In this document: in pieces, positions 10,242-20,583 of the stretch
How the letters are laid out: every line of letters starts with the position of its first letter
Position numbering within the stretch: the stretch's first letter is position 1
NCBI GenBank assembly: GCA_028289405.1
Contig: JANQPP010000190.1
Span: 20,937 to 84,936 of the forward strand
DNA from: Pirellulales bacterium
GTDB lineage: Bacteria > Planctomycetota > Planctomycetia > Pirellulales > JANQPP01
Direction of reading: 5' to 3'
DNA: 64,000 nt
Translations under genes and position numbers: made by a program
Notes under the pieces: model-generated
Database searches by the model: none
The model's input: the letters and a program-made list of their open reading frames with translations, nothing else
Told to the model about the DNA's origin: nothing

Positions 10242-10722
10242 GGATTTCCCCTCCTTGGGAAATGCAAAGCCCATGGACGAAACTGGTGCTTTTCTCTCGT
10301 CCGTCGGCAAACGTCGGGCGGAAGAATCGGCACGCACCTAGGAAATATCGGCGACCGTGCGGAGGGTCGCCAACTTTACCCGCAGAACCGTCGAAGCCGC
10401 GTGTCCCCGTGCGGAGCTTGAATAAGTGGGAATTTACCCACCTTGCCAGGCGGTCATGCCGGGCGAATGGGGGCAGGCTCGCCACCCCCAGGATAATTCC
10501 ATGATGAATGGGACGCCTGCAGAAGCGGGTCGACGGGTCAGGATTCGGTCGTAGCGAAATGCATCATTTCACGGCTTTTGCGGAATGCATGAACCAGTGA
10601 AATTTGCCTGGTCTTGGAAGCTTTACGCAGCCGATTTCTCCTATGGACGCGGCGGTTCGGACAAACGCGCGTACGTGCACGCGTTTCCTTTCCGCGCCGA
10701 ATGATCCGAGGGAGTTATCCAA

Positions 10723-11154
10723 ATGATGGCCGAGATTGCATTGGAAAAAGCGGTTGTATTGGCAGTCGACGATGAGCAATCGATTCTGGCGGAGTTGAAG
10801 GAAACCCTCGGAAAAGAAGACTACCTTTGTCACACATGCTCCTCGATGGAGTCGGCACTTGCCAAAGCCCAGGAAATCAAACCCGATCTGATCATTTCCG
10901 ACATCAATCTCGAAGGCCAAAGCGGGCTCGATTTGTGCGAGCAGTTGCGGCAGATTGATGGACTCGAAGATGTGCCCCTCTTGTTTCTTTCCGGGGCTCA
11001 GATCCCGGATGTCATTCGACGCGCGCATGCCGCTGGCGGCACCTACTACCTGCGAAAACCGTTTGATCCCGGGGTGCTGCTGGAGCTCGTCGACAAGGCG
11101 CTCTGGATGCCACACCTGGTGAGAAACCGATCCTCACAGGCCACGGTTGGCTAG
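10723..11154 (+). CDS. Single-domain response regulator (CheY-like receiver)
   Basis: VVLAVDDEQSILAELKE, LIISDINLEGQSGLDL, LFLSG, YLRKPFDP; GAGGGA SD upstream. Confidence 0.9.
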   Translation: MMAEIALEKAVVLAVDDEQSILAELKETLGKEDYLCHTCSSMESALAKAQEIKPDLIISDINLEGQSGLDLCEQLRQIDGLEDVPLLFLSGAQIPDVIRRAHAAGGTYYLRKPFDPGVLLELVDKALWMPHLVRNRSSQATVG

Positions 11155-11277
11155 GACGTGCCGCGCACCGATTGCACTTCGCGTCGCTATCCGCGTTGGT
11201 GGAGGCGAATGGCCGCGATGTGTTTGGCCATCCGCGTTCTAATTTGGCCCGTGGCACTTTACTCACTGGGCGCTCAA

Positions 11278-11687
11278 TGCCCACGTCCGATGTCTTGGCC
11301 GCAGCGCATCTTCGCATTGCTCGGCCCACCGACCGGTTGCCAGCGGTCGTCGATTTTTACACTCGGCTGTTGGATTTCTCCGTGTTGGGCCAATTCCAAG
11401 ACCATGATGGGTTTGACGCCGTCATGCTGGGGCACGCCGGCGCTGGCTACCACTTGGAGTTCACGATTCAAACAGGGCACGCAGTAGGAGATGCGCCCAC
11501 GCGGGACCACCTGCTCGTCTTCTATATTCCCGATGTCGAGGCTTGGCGGAAAATGACCAGCCGCATCGAGCGTAATGGAATCCCTTCCGTGCCCTCCTGG
11601 AACCCGTACTGGGATCGCCACGGAAAAAGGTATGAGGATCCGGACGGCTACCGTGTTGTTTTGCAGAACGGTACCTGGCCACGATAG
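11278..11687 (+). CDS. VOC/glyoxalase family protein
   Basis: LRIARPTDRLPAVVDFYTRLLDFSVLGQF, GAGYHLEFT, EDPDGYRVVLQN; ORF extends upstream but the domain begins at MPTSD. Confidence 0.8.
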
Positions 11688-11939
11688 GTGCCGCGCGGTT
11701 TTCTCCGGAGTCTGACGTTCACCTCGACAAAAGAATTCCCGATGGAAGCATTGCATCTCGTCTAGGCTTCCCCGAGAATGCCGGCGTCAAGTTTGAGCGG
11801 TGGCTTGGTGCCGGTTTGTCACGTGCCGTTGGATTCGCGGCGGCTCTGTCCGAAGGGGCGACGCCTTGGCGCATCAGCCCGGTTGCACTCCGCTCATCCC
11901 GTCTACCACTTCGGTTGCCACACGAATTTCAGAAAACAG

Positions 11940-12773
11940 ATGAAATATCTTCACGTCGTTTGGGCGCATATTTGTATCGGTATGTTGGTTTGTCAGTTTA
12001 CTGCGGAAGAGGCAGCGGCGGACGAAACGGACATCGTGCCCCTGGTTCACGCGCATGCCCACAATGATTACCACCATGATCGGCCTTTGCTCGATGCGCT
12101 CGCGCATGGCTTTTGTGGTGTTGAGGCGGATATTCACTTAGTGAATGGCCAACTTCTCGTCGCGCACGATCGGGAAGACTGCCGCCCCGAAAACACGCTG
12201 GAAGCCCTTTATTTGAGCCCTTTACATGAACGTTGCCGGCAAAATGGCGGTCGCGTTTATCCGGATGGCCCCTCCTTGACCTTGCTCATCGATATCAAGT
12301 CGGAGGGCGTGCCGACCTACAAAGCCTTGAGAGATGTGCTCGCCAATTACGCGGAGATCTTGACCAAGTTTCGAGAAGGAAACATCGATGAAGGCGCGGT
12401 CACCGTCATCATCTCCGGCAACCGTCCACAGGAATTGATGCGGTCAGAACCGCATCGCCTGGCGGCGGTGGACGGGCGGTTCTCGGACGTGGACAGTGAT
12501 ATTTCACGGAGTTTCATGCCACTGATCAGCGACAATTGGCGATCCCACTTTTCCTGGCGTGGTGCCAGCGACATGCCATTGGAAGAACGTCAAAAGCTGC
12601 ATGCCATCGTGAAGGCCTGCCACGCCCGAGGCCAGCGGGTCCGCTTGTGGGCAACGCCCGAATCAGAAGCGGTGTGGCAAGCCCTCCGGGAAGCGGGAGT
12701 GGATCTGCTCAACACGGACGATTTACCCCGTTTGCGGGAATTTTTGCTTCGCGATGAAGCCGGATCCCGATAA
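11940..12773 (+). CDS. Secreted PI-PLC/GDPD-superfamily-like phosphodiesterase
   Basis: HAHNDYHHDRPLLDALAHGFCGVEADIHLVNGQLLVAHD, LLIDIKSEG (GDPD-like catalytic H/E/D/H layout); N-terminal hydrophobic signal MKYLHVVWAHICIGMLVC. Confidence 0.8.
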   Translation: MKYLHVVWAHICIGMLVCQFTAEEAAADETDIVPLVHAHAHNDYHHDRPLLDALAHGFCGVEADIHLVNGQLLVAHDREDCRPENTLEALYLSPLHERCRQNGGRVYPDGPSLTLLIDIKSEGVPTYKALRDVLANYAEILTKFREGNIDEGAVTVIISGNRPQELMRSEPHRLAAVDGRFSDVDSDISRSFMPLISDNWRSHFSWRGASDMPLEERQKLHAIVKACHARGQRVRLWATPESEAVWQALREAGVDLLNTDDLPRLREFLLRDEAGSR

Positions 12774-12836
12774 ACTGATTGCCTTACCCGTATTTTTTCA
12801 TGCCTCCTTAAGCGAACCCCAAGCCAAGTCAAGCCG

Positions 12837-13745
12837 ATGGTCAGTCCGAAAAAGAACGGCTCTCAGGGGCCGCTGCGTGATCTCGATGAATGGGAAGATG
12901 ATCTGCTCCGCCGCTACCCTGAACCCGCCGAGTCCAGCAGCACTTCCGGATTTGAAGCCACGAATCCTGACAAGAAACCGGCTGAATTCCGCGATTATCG
13001 TGCGGAAGCCCGGCCTAGCGTGAAAGAGTTTTATCGCTTGAATCACCGCAACCAAACGGTGGAATTCGTGCGGGGCAAAAGAGAGGAGTTCCTCTCGCTG
13101 AGCCGACGAAAAATGGGAGTTTGGGAGGCCATCGAATACCTCAATCAACTCGTGGATGACAGCGACCCGGATACTGATCTGCCGCAAATCGAACATTTGC
13201 TGCAAACCTCGGAACGCATCCGGGCCGACGGCCATCCCCGCTGGTTCGTGTTGACCGGCCTCATCCACGACCTGGGAAAGATCTTGTGCTTAATGGGCGA
13301 ACCCCAATGGGCCGTGGTGGGCGATACGTTCCCCGTGGGATGCGCCTTTTCCGACAAGATCGTCTTCTCGGAGTTTTTCTCGGAGAACCCTGATGCCCAC
13401 AACCCCGCATATCAAACGAAATGCGGCATCTACGAGGAAGGCTGCGGACTGGACCGCGTATTGATGTCGTGGGGACATGACGAATATCTCTACCACGTCG
13501 TCAAGGAGCATCTGCCACTCGAAGCGTTATACATGATTCGCTTCCACTCGTTTTACCCGGGGCATCGCGAACGTGCCTACGAGCATCTGATGGACGACCA
13601 GGACCGCGAATACTTCCACTGGGTCCGAAAATTCAATCCGTACGACCTATACACCAAAAGTGGTGAGCGTCCTGACGTGAAACAACTCCGGCCCTATTAC
13701 GAAGAGCTCATCGGGGAATTCTTTCCCGAACCTCTCGCCTGGTAG
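12837..13745 (+). CDS. Inositol oxygenase (MIOX family)
   Basis: [92 protein letters not shown]; matches remembered eukaryotic MIOX motifs over the catalytic core. Confidence 0.93.
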   Translation: MVSPKKNGSQGPLRDLDEWEDDLLRRYPEPAESSSTSGFEATNPDKKPAEFRDYRAEARPSVKEFYRLNHRNQTVEFVRGKREEFLSLSRRKMGVWEAIEYLNQLVDDSDPDTDLPQIEHLLQTSERIRADGHPRWFVLTGLIHDLGKILCLMGEPQWAVVGDTFPVGCAFSDKIVFSEFFSENPDAHNPAYQTKCGIYEEGCGLDRVLMSWGHDEYLYHVVKEHLPLEALYMIRFHSFYPGHRERAYEHLMDDQDREYFHWVRKFNPYDLYTKSGERPDVKQLRPYYEELIGEFFPEPLAW

Positions 13746-14050
13746 TCGAACCTTGCTCTTCCTTTCCAAAGCTCCTCTTCTCGGTGAACGCATGTAACTG
13801 AGTATAAGTCGACTGAAGCGCGATTTGGTTTCGGCGACTGGCAAAAAACACCGATGTCGAAAGAGGGTCGGACACGGTACCAATCGACCAAATATTTTTT
13901 GATCATGAATACGATCTCGCTTCGAGTCGACTCCGGGCGGAGTTCCGTAAAGCTCGAAATCATCAGGGATTACAGCGTACCGTCGGCTACCTGCAATGTG
14001 GGTTGACAAACATCTTGCGAGTCATGAGCATGGTGCGCTTTGCCGACGAC

Positions 14051-14290
14051 TTATGCTGTGTGTTTTGCCATAATCGTGGCCGCCTTACGGGCAACCGGAC
14101 CAAAATCCTCCAGCGCTTTCCGGAGATTCAGCATCACGCTTCCAGTAAGCTGACGAGCTAGTGCGTCATGTTCCGCCATATGCGACATCACGGAACCTTG
14201 CGTCGAACCGCCGGGTTGCCAAGCTTGAATCGCGGCAGCGTTTCGGGGCAGAGAACTAGTGCGCTGGGATGGCGTCAGGTCGCGTTTCAA
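14051..14290 (-). CDS. Possible small hypothetical protein
   Basis: 79 aa ORF (TTG) or shorter ATG version (MSHMAEHDALARQLTGSVMLNLRKALEDFGPVARKAATIMAKHTA); no convincing SD. Confidence 0.25.
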   Translation of the reverse strand: MKRDLTPSQRTSSLPRNAAAIQAWQPGGSTQGSVMSHMAEHDALARQLTGSVMLNLRKALEDFGPVARKAATIMAKHTA

Positions 14291-14317
14291 GACCGATCGC
14301 CATGGATTCGGAGCCGT

Positions 14318-14905
14318 ATGTCGTCAAGCTTTTCATGTCCCGAGGCTGAGCATGAACCGGGGCCTGCCTATCGCGATGGAAGCCTCGCCCGCCTGGAAGC
14401 CGTGCTTTTTCTCTTGAAAGAGCCGTCCAATGGACGAAAACTAGCGCAACTGTGTCAAATTCGAGATGGCCACGAAGTCCGGCGGCTTGTCCGCCGTTTG
14501 AACACCTGTTACCAACATGCGGGCACGGCGTTTCGCGTGGAAGAAGTTGCTGGGGGATATCAACTCCTGACGCGCCCGGCGTTCAGTCCGTGGATTCAGC
14601 GTATTCGAGGGACAGCCGAGGGTATTCGCGTCTCTGGAGCGGCGATGGAAGCATTGACCATCGTGGCCTACCGTCAACCCGTGACGCGGGCCGAAGTGGA
14701 AGCGATCCGAGGAGGACAAAGCGGGGAAATCTTGCGGCAGTTGATGGAACGTGATTTGATCCGATTGGCCGGACGGGGCGATGAATTGGGAAGGCCGTTC
14801 CTGTATGCGACGACCAAAAAGTTTTTACGATTGTTCGGTTTGAGAACACTGAGCGATTTGCCGTCCACGGAGCTGACTCGACCGGACGAGGAACATGCCG
14901 CTTGA
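14318..14905 (+). CDS. scpB: Segregation and condensation protein B
   Basis: LARLEAVLFLLKEPSNGRKLAQL, winged-helix ALTIVAYRQPVTRAEVEAIRGGQSGEILRQLMERDLIRLAGRGDELGRPFLYATTKKFLRLFGL. Confidence 0.88.
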   Translation: MSSSFSCPEAEHEPGPAYRDGSLARLEAVLFLLKEPSNGRKLAQLCQIRDGHEVRRLVRRLNTCYQHAGTAFRVEEVAGGYQLLTRPAFSPWIQRIRGTAEGIRVSGAAMEALTIVAYRQPVTRAEVEAIRGGQSGEILRQLMERDLIRLAGRGDELGRPFLYATTKKFLRLFGLRTLSDLPSTELTRPDEEHAA

Positions 14906-15097
14906 GGTTTCCCCTACGGATTCCTCGCGACTCGTCGATCGGAGCAACCGTGGACCCTGGAATTCACCGCGTGTAAATCGGACAGATCGTGCACGAATTC
15001 GCCATAAAGTCAAACCGAGGGCTCCGCAATAGCGGATCCAGCAAGCCAACCATTCGTCGTCTGGGTTATTGTTGTTGAATTCAGGAGGGATTTACCC

Positions 15098-15406
15098 GTG
15101 AAGACCGCGTTCGAAGTTGAAATTTGGACCTTGGAGCATGCAGCCTTGGCACCGATGGGGCTAGGCGTCTGGCCCGCCTGCGATCTCGTGGCCGAACTAG
15201 AAGAGGAAGATGAAGAACTCGACGAAGAGGATGATGAATGGGACGACGAAGACGAAGAAGATGAGGAATTCGACGAAGAGGAGGAAGATTTCGAGGACAG
15301 CGAGTGGGAAGAAGTCGAAGACGACGACCTCGACGATGAATGGGATGATGAAGAAGACGACGACTGGGACGAAGAAGACGATGAAGAAGATTGGGATGAC
15401 GAATGA
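15098..15406 (+). CDS. Small highly acidic (Asp/Glu/Trp-rich) protein
   Basis: 102 aa; GTG start preceded by AGGAGGG; C-terminal ~70 aa almost entirely D/E punctuated by W/F/L. Confidence 0.75.
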   Translation: MKTAFEVEIWTLEHAALAPMGLGVWPACDLVAELEEEDEELDEEDDEWDDEDEEDEEFDEEEEDFEDSEWEEVEDDDLDDEWDDEEDDDWDEEDDEEDWDDE

Positions 15407-16224
15407 GCGCGCACAACATCCCCCCCGTGCCGTGCTGCCGGCTGGGCCTCCCTTTTTCTCAATCGAAGAGTCTGCGGCGGGGTGAATGTGTGGCCCGTGT
15501 CAGACAAAGCCCGGGACGTTTTTCAGCCTCGCCCCGGTGTTGATTAGTTTTTTTGGGAGCCAAGTGACCCACGCACACGATGTTGCGACATACGCCGCCA
15601 TATCCCACATCACTTCCCCATGACGAGACAGATCGTTCGATCATTCCGCGCTTGTTCACTTCCGCGCGATGCACACTTGCCTCTCGCTAGCTCCGACGGT
15701 TCCATGCGACTCACGTTCCGTATGGCGAGCCAGGCCATCTCGTCGTTCTTCCCGCGAATTTGATCATGCTTCTCGACCCCGCTTCAGCCTGCTCGCGACC
15801 AAAAAATTCCGTGCGCACGTCTCTCGCCCAGCGCGACGAATCTAATAGCCTACCGTGTACTTAAATTGCTCGGCATTCAATATTGCACACGCCGACAGCC
15901 GCTCACCGTGGAATTAGGCAATATACGTGCTTTGTGATGCCGTGGGTAAAAGGCATTGTACGCGGCATGGTTTCTACTTGATTCGCGTCACATGACGTTT
16001 CTGTTAAAGGCGGCAATCCAGGGAATATGCTCCTTGTGCTATCGCGCGCAGGCATCATAATTGTCGCTTTCTGAACCGCGACCATTTTGTGCGGCTAGCA
16101 AAGTTTTCCTCACTTGGGGTCTAAGAAAAACTCAGGACCTGACGGTGAAGACTTTGCCTTTCGTATGGCGTGCTCGCCAATTCATGGACCATGTGCACCA
16201 AGATCGTAATTTGAACAGACGGAG

Positions 16225-17250
16225 ATGAACTTCATGAAACGTAGTTTCACGAGTGACGGAATGAAGAGATGGGGATTGCTGGCGGCGATGATCTTGTTCA
16301 TGCCTTTAACCGCCAAAGCGCAGGTGCCTTGGACCATTCTGCGCGAGGATTTCGAGAAACTAGAACTCGGGTCCAACGTGGACGAACCAGAGATCGGAGA
16401 AGAGGTTTGGACCGCCTCGCCTCCCGATGATTGGACCATCGACAATTCTGGGTTGCCGGCGGGTGGCATCACCGAATGGCGAGGTTGGAGCTTTGCCAAT
16501 AAGGAATGGTGGACGGCAGCCGCAGGGGATCAAGACCGTTCGCAATTCGTCAACGCAAGCGGTACCGTCATGATTGCAGACCCGGATGAATGGGATGACA
16601 CCGCGAACGAAGGAGGGGTCAATGGCGATTGGTATGATACATTCATCACGACTCATACCATTGAAATGTCGATCGTTGAGCCCGAAACTGCCGTACTTCG
16701 CTTCGACTCGAGCTGGCGTGACGAATTCGATAGCAGTTACCAGCAGTCAGGAAACATTACCGTCAGTTATGATGGCGGCGAACCGATCGAAATCCTGCGT
16801 TGGCTGTCCGATCCGGACAGTCCCGATTTCAAGGATGATGCCCAGAACGAAACGATTGAGATTCCGCTGAATAATCCTGAGGGTGCCCAGACCATGGAGA
16901 TTACCTGGGGCATGTTCGATGCTGGCAACGACTGGTGGTGGGCTATCGACAACATCGCCGTGGACGCGGATGTCACCGGATTGGGTGATTTCAACTCTGA
17001 TGGAGTCGTGGACAGCGTGGACTTCGAAACTCTGCGGAGCAATTTTCGCCAGGGGCGCGTAAGTTATTCCGACGGTGACATCAACTTCGATCGTTTTATC
17101 GACCTGAACGATTTCGCCGCGTTTATTGGCTTCTTCAACGCGGAGCAAGGTGGGGCCGCTGCGGCGGTACCCGAACCGGGCAGCATGCTGTTGATGGGCC
17201 TAGGAGTTACCTGCCTGTTCTGGCTACAACGTCGCCAGCGGCGATCCTAG
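16225..17250 (+). CDS. PEP-CTERM protein with dockerin-like C-terminal repeat
   Basis: Signal peptide; GDFNSDGVVDSVDFETLRSNF and GDINFDRFIDLNDFAAFIGFF; C-term VPEPGSMLLMGLGVTCLFWLQRRQRRS. Confidence 0.85.
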   Translation: MNFMKRSFTSDGMKRWGLLAAMILFMPLTAKAQVPWTILREDFEKLELGSNVDEPEIGEEVWTASPPDDWTIDNSGLPAGGITEWRGWSFANKEWWTAAAGDQDRSQFVNASGTVMIADPDEWDDTANEGGVNGDWYDTFITTHTIEMSIVEPETAVLRFDSSWRDEFDSSYQQSGNITVSYDGGEPIEILRWLSDPDSPDFKDDAQNETIEIPLNNPEGAQTMEITWGMFDAGNDWWWAIDNIAVDADVTGLGDFNSDGVVDSVDFETLRSNFRQGRVSYSDGDINFDRFIDLNDFAAFIGFFNAEQGGAAAAVPEPGSMLLMGLGVTCLFWLQRRQRRS

Positions 17251-17271
17251 TTGTCGCCATGATGGAGAACC

Positions 17272-17315
17272 AACGGCGGCGGGGTTTCAACGGAGATCCC
17301 GTCGCCGTTTTTTTT
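17272..17315 (+). terminator. Rho-independent terminator downstream of the PEP-CTERM gene
   Basis: aacggcggcggg ... cccgtcgccgtt followed by tttttt. Confidence 0.8.
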
Positions 17316-17339
17316 GCGCGCGTTTCGACCGTTCCTGCC

Positions 17340-17774
17340 TCAGATGCGGATCACTGCCGCACTCTTGAGAATTTCCTCCACGGGAACGACCGGGCCTGTT
17401 CCACTTCCCGGGCAAATTTCGCAGGTGGATCGCCAGGCGGCTTCACTCCGCAAGTTGCTATCCCAGAAGGGCCAAGTACGGCATTGCCGTGGGCGATCTT
17501 CGTAGACCGTGCATTTGCGTTTTTCGTTATCGAAGAACACGCAGTCACCGTTGTCGTATTCCGAGAGGCTCTTGCGAATACCGATCTTTCGGACAAAACG
17601 TTGCTCGAATTCCGCGATGTCAAGTTCCAGCCGCCGAGCCAGCCCGCGAATTTCTTCCGCGTTGACCCACACATACCCCGGCGCGCCGGTGCAACAATCT
17701 CCGCATTGCGTGCATTGAAATCGGAGGCCAGACTGAAACCAAGGTTGATCACTCACGCAGAAGTGGCTCCTCAT
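17340..17774 (-). CDS. YkgJ-like cysteine cluster (Zn/Fe-chelating) protein
   Basis: FQCTQCGDCCTGAPGYVWV, NGDCVFFDNEKRKCTVYEDRPRQCRTWPFW. Confidence 0.85.
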   Translation of the reverse strand: MRSHFCVSDQPWFQSGLRFQCTQCGDCCTGAPGYVWVNAEEIRGLARRLELDIAEFEQRFVRKIGIRKSLSEYDNGDCVFFDNEKRKCTVYEDRPRQCRTWPFWDSNLRSEAAWRSTCEICPGSGTGPVVPVEEILKSAAVIRI

Positions 17775-17824
17775 CGCTTTGAATTTTCAGTAAACGGGCA
17801 TCTGCCGCCGTGCCGAAAATCGGT

Positions 17825-19006
17825 TCAGGTGGACACATTCCTCGCCGCGAATAATTCTTGCAGGCACTCTAGCAGCGTGGTGATTTGTCTGGCCGTATTG
17901 AATGGCCCCGTGCTCACGCGGACCGTGCCGCCACGAGCAATGGTCCCCAGAGCTTCGTGCATCCGCGGCGCGCAATGCAGTCCGGAGCGGACCTGAATGC
18001 GGGCGGCGCTATCGAGCAGGATAGCCATCTCCTGCGGTTCGATACCCTCCACCGAGAAACTCGTCACGCCCACGCGTTGCTCCGAATGTGGGGGGCCATA
18101 TACCTGAATACCGGAAATTTCCGAGAGGCCCTCGACAAGTTGCGCGGTTAACGCTTGTTCGTGTTGACGCAGAGAATCGATTCCCCGTTCCGCGATGAAT
18201 CGCACGCCGGCCCCCAATCCGACGATGCCCGGCACGTTGAGATTGCCTGATTCGAATTTGTGGGGAAGCGCGTCCGGCTGGGTGTCATTTTCGCTTTGCG
18301 TCCCTGTTCCGCCGAATCGTGAGGGCAGCACATCTTTCGCCATTTCTGGCCGCAAGTAAAGGAATCCCGTGCCTAGCGGCCCCAGGAGTCCTTTGTGTCC
18401 CGAAGCGGCCAGAAAATCGACGGGGACTTGCCGTACATCCCACTCCACATGGCCGATTGACTGGGCGGCATCCACGAGCAATGCCACACCGGCTTCCCGC
18501 GCGATTTGGGAAATCGCCTCGACGGGCTGTAGCGCTCCGGTCACGTTCGAGGCATGAGACAGGGCGATGAGCCGCGTTTGAGGCCGTAAAGCTCGGCGAA
18601 TATCTTCCGGATCGACGGTGCCTGGTATGTCACATTCCACGTAGGAGACCATGACGTCGCGAGATTCTCGCAAAAACCGCAACGGGCGGAGCACGGAATT
18701 ATGCTCGACGACTGAAGTGACGACGTGATCACCCGGACGAACGTACCCCAGCAGTGCCATGTTCAGCGCGTCCGTGCCATTGCAAGTGAACACGATATGC
18801 TCGGCTTGGGGAGCATGGATCAGTTGGGCGAGGGCGCGCCGCGTGCCGGAGATCAGATTTTCCACCTCCAGCGCATCCGCGTAGGCGGCGCGTCCGGCAG
18901 GAGCCCCTAGGCGGCGCTGATAGTCGTCGACCGCCTGATAAACGGCTTCCGGTTTGGGCCAACTCGTCGCGGCGTTGTCGAAGTAAATGCGGTCCGGTTT
19001 CGTCAT
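17825..19006 (-). CDS. Aminotransferase class V / cysteine desulfurase-like protein
   Basis: IYFDNAATSWPKPEAV, VTSVVEHNSVLRPL, LLVDAAQSIGH, ASGHKGLLGPLGTGFLY, RSGLHCAPRMH. Confidence 0.92.
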   Translation of the reverse strand: MTKPDRIYFDNAATSWPKPEAVYQAVDDYQRRLGAPAGRAAYADALEVENLISGTRRALAQLIHAPQAEHIVFTCNGTDALNMALLGYVRPGDHVVTSVVEHNSVLRPLRFLRESRDVMVSYVECDIPGTVDPEDIRRALRPQTRLIALSHASNVTGALQPVEAISQIAREAGVALLVDAAQSIGHVEWDVRQVPVDFLAASGHKGLLGPLGTGFLYLRPEMAKDVLPSRFGGTGTQSENDTQPDALPHKFESGNLNVPGIVGLGAGVRFIAERGIDSLRQHEQALTAQLVEGLSEISGIQVYGPPHSEQRVGVTSFSVEGIEPQEMAILLDSAARIQVRSGLHCAPRMHEALGTIARGGTVRVSTGPFNTARQITTLLECLQELFAARNVST

Positions 19007-19030
19007 GATTCACGCTGGCGAGTCGCGGTC

Positions 19031-20038
19031 TCAGCCGCCAATTTGGTACATGGCCCGCTCTGGCTTGATGAAATCGGGTGTGTCGATGCCATGTCCGATC
19101 TTCTTTTCCCGGACGCAATCCCGGACCAGGCCGATCAATTCTTCGTCCGTGGCACCGCCGCGCAGGAGAGCCCGGGCATCCCATTCCGCGGTGGAAAAAA
19201 GACAGTTACGGACTTGGCCTTCAGCGGTAATCCGCAGACGGTTGCAATCATGACAGAAAGGCTGCGAGATCGGATTAATGAAGCCGATGCGGCCGCGTCC
19301 ATCGATGAATTGGTAGTCCCGCGCGGGCTGGCTTGGGTCGGCAACCGGGAGCGGCTCCAGTGGTCCAAACTCTGCTTCGAGCAGCCGGCGAATCTCCGAG
19401 CCTTCCAAAACCTGTTCCGTCTGCCAACGATTTTCCGCGTCGAGCGGCATGAATTCGATAAAACGCAGCTCCAGGGCATGTTGGCGGGCAAACGCTCCTA
19501 GGGGCACGACTTCCGCTTCGGTCAATCCTCGGATGGCCACGGCGTTGAGCCGAATCTTGTCGAAACCGGCTTCTTGCGCCGCGAATATCCCATCCAGTAC
19601 GCGTTCCAGCCCTTCACGGCGGGCAATCGCGCGAAACGTCTCTTCACTCAGCCCGTCCAGGCTGATGTTTACCCGTTGCAGGCCGGCTTCCCGTAACTCG
19701 CGAGCCTGTTCCGCCAGCAAGATGCCATTGGTGGTCAAAGCCAAGTCTTCAATTCCAGGAATTTGGGACAAGCTGCGTACCAATCCCGCCAAGTCCTGCC
19801 GCACCAAGGGTTCCCCTCCGGTGAGGCGTAATTTGTGGATGCCGACACGGGCCAGGGCGCGGACAAACCGCGTGATCTCCTCGAAAGTAAGGATTTCCTC
19901 CCGAGGCTTGAAACGAATGTTTTCATTGGGCATGCAATAGAAGCAGCGGATATTACAGCGATCCGTCACGCTGATCCGCAGATTGCCATGCACGCGGCCA
20001 AAGCGGTCGACCAATGGAGCGAAAGTATCATTAATCAT
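19031..20038 (-). CDS. moaA: GTP 3',8-cyclase (molybdenum cofactor biosynthesis protein A)
   Basis: DRCNIRCFYCMP radical-SAM motif, LRLTGGEPLVR, C-terminal Fe-S CHDCNRLRITAEGQVRNCLF, terminal GG. ATG at 20038 overlaps the moaE stop. Confidence 0.95.
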   Translation of the reverse strand: MINDTFAPLVDRFGRVHGNLRISVTDRCNIRCFYCMPNENIRFKPREEILTFEEITRFVRALARVGIHKLRLTGGEPLVRQDLAGLVRSLSQIPGIEDLALTTNGILLAEQARELREAGLQRVNISLDGLSEETFRAIARREGLERVLDGIFAAQEAGFDKIRLNAVAIRGLTEAEVVPLGAFARQHALELRFIEFMPLDAENRWQTEQVLEGSEIRRLLEAEFGPLEPLPVADPSQPARDYQFIDGRGRIGFINPISQPFCHDCNRLRITAEGQVRNCLFSTAEWDARALLRGGATDEELIGLVRDCVREKKIGHGIDTPDFIKPERAMYQIGG

Positions 20039-20474
20039 GGGCGGTGTGCTCTTTGGCTGCTGGTATTCCAGGATGAACCCATTCACTGGTCCCGTCGGCC
20101 CAATTCTCTTTTTTCCAGATGGGTACCACTTCCTTCAAGGTATCGATCAGCCATTTTCCCGCCTCGAAGGCGGCTTGGCGATGAGGGCTGCTCACCGCGA
20201 CAGCCACGCTTGCCTCCCCCAGGGGCACATGCCCTAGCCGGTGCACGATCGCGCATTCCACCAGAGACCATCGACTTCGCGCCTCTTCCTCCAACTGCCG
20301 CAGTTTCGAACGGGCCATCTCCGGATAGCATTCGTAATCCAATGAAGCCGTTTGGCGCCCTGCGGTGAATTCCCGCGTGGTCCCGAGAAATAACACCACC
20401 GCGCCTGCAGCGGGGGACGAAACGTGTCGCAAAACGGCGGCCTCGTCAATGGGCCGTTCTACCAACTCAATCAT
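20031..20474 (-). CDS. moaE: Molybdopterin synthase catalytic subunit
   Basis: GAVVLFLGTTREFTAGRQTASLDYECYPEMA, VHRLGHVPLGEASVAVAVSSPHRQAAFEA, IPIWKKE-like VPIWKKENW. Confidence 0.93.
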   Translation of the reverse strand: MIELVERPIDEAAVLRHVSSPAAGAVVLFLGTTREFTAGRQTASLDYECYPEMARSKLRQLEEEARSRWSLVECAIVHRLGHVPLGEASVAVAVSSPHRQAAFEAGKWLIDTLKEVVPIWKKENWADGTSEWVHPGIPAAKEHTAHD

Positions 20475-20583
20475 CTGGCAACTCTTCGTTGGAGCAAATC
20501 TCGCTAAATCGCGGCGGTGATAACGCTTAATTGGGCTTTATGACCGCGGTGCCGGAGAGGCAACCCTTCCGTGAAGGCGGGCA

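Noticed and set aside
15010-15507. 165-aa Ser-rich minus-strand ORF (poly-Ser)
   Set aside because: Mirror of the GAC/GAA/GAT repeats of the acidic protein, whose plus-strand frame has a strong SD.
20475-20583. Moco riboswitch in the moaD-moaE gap
   Set aside because: Structure is possible but I do not recognise the consensus; kept only as a low-score finding.
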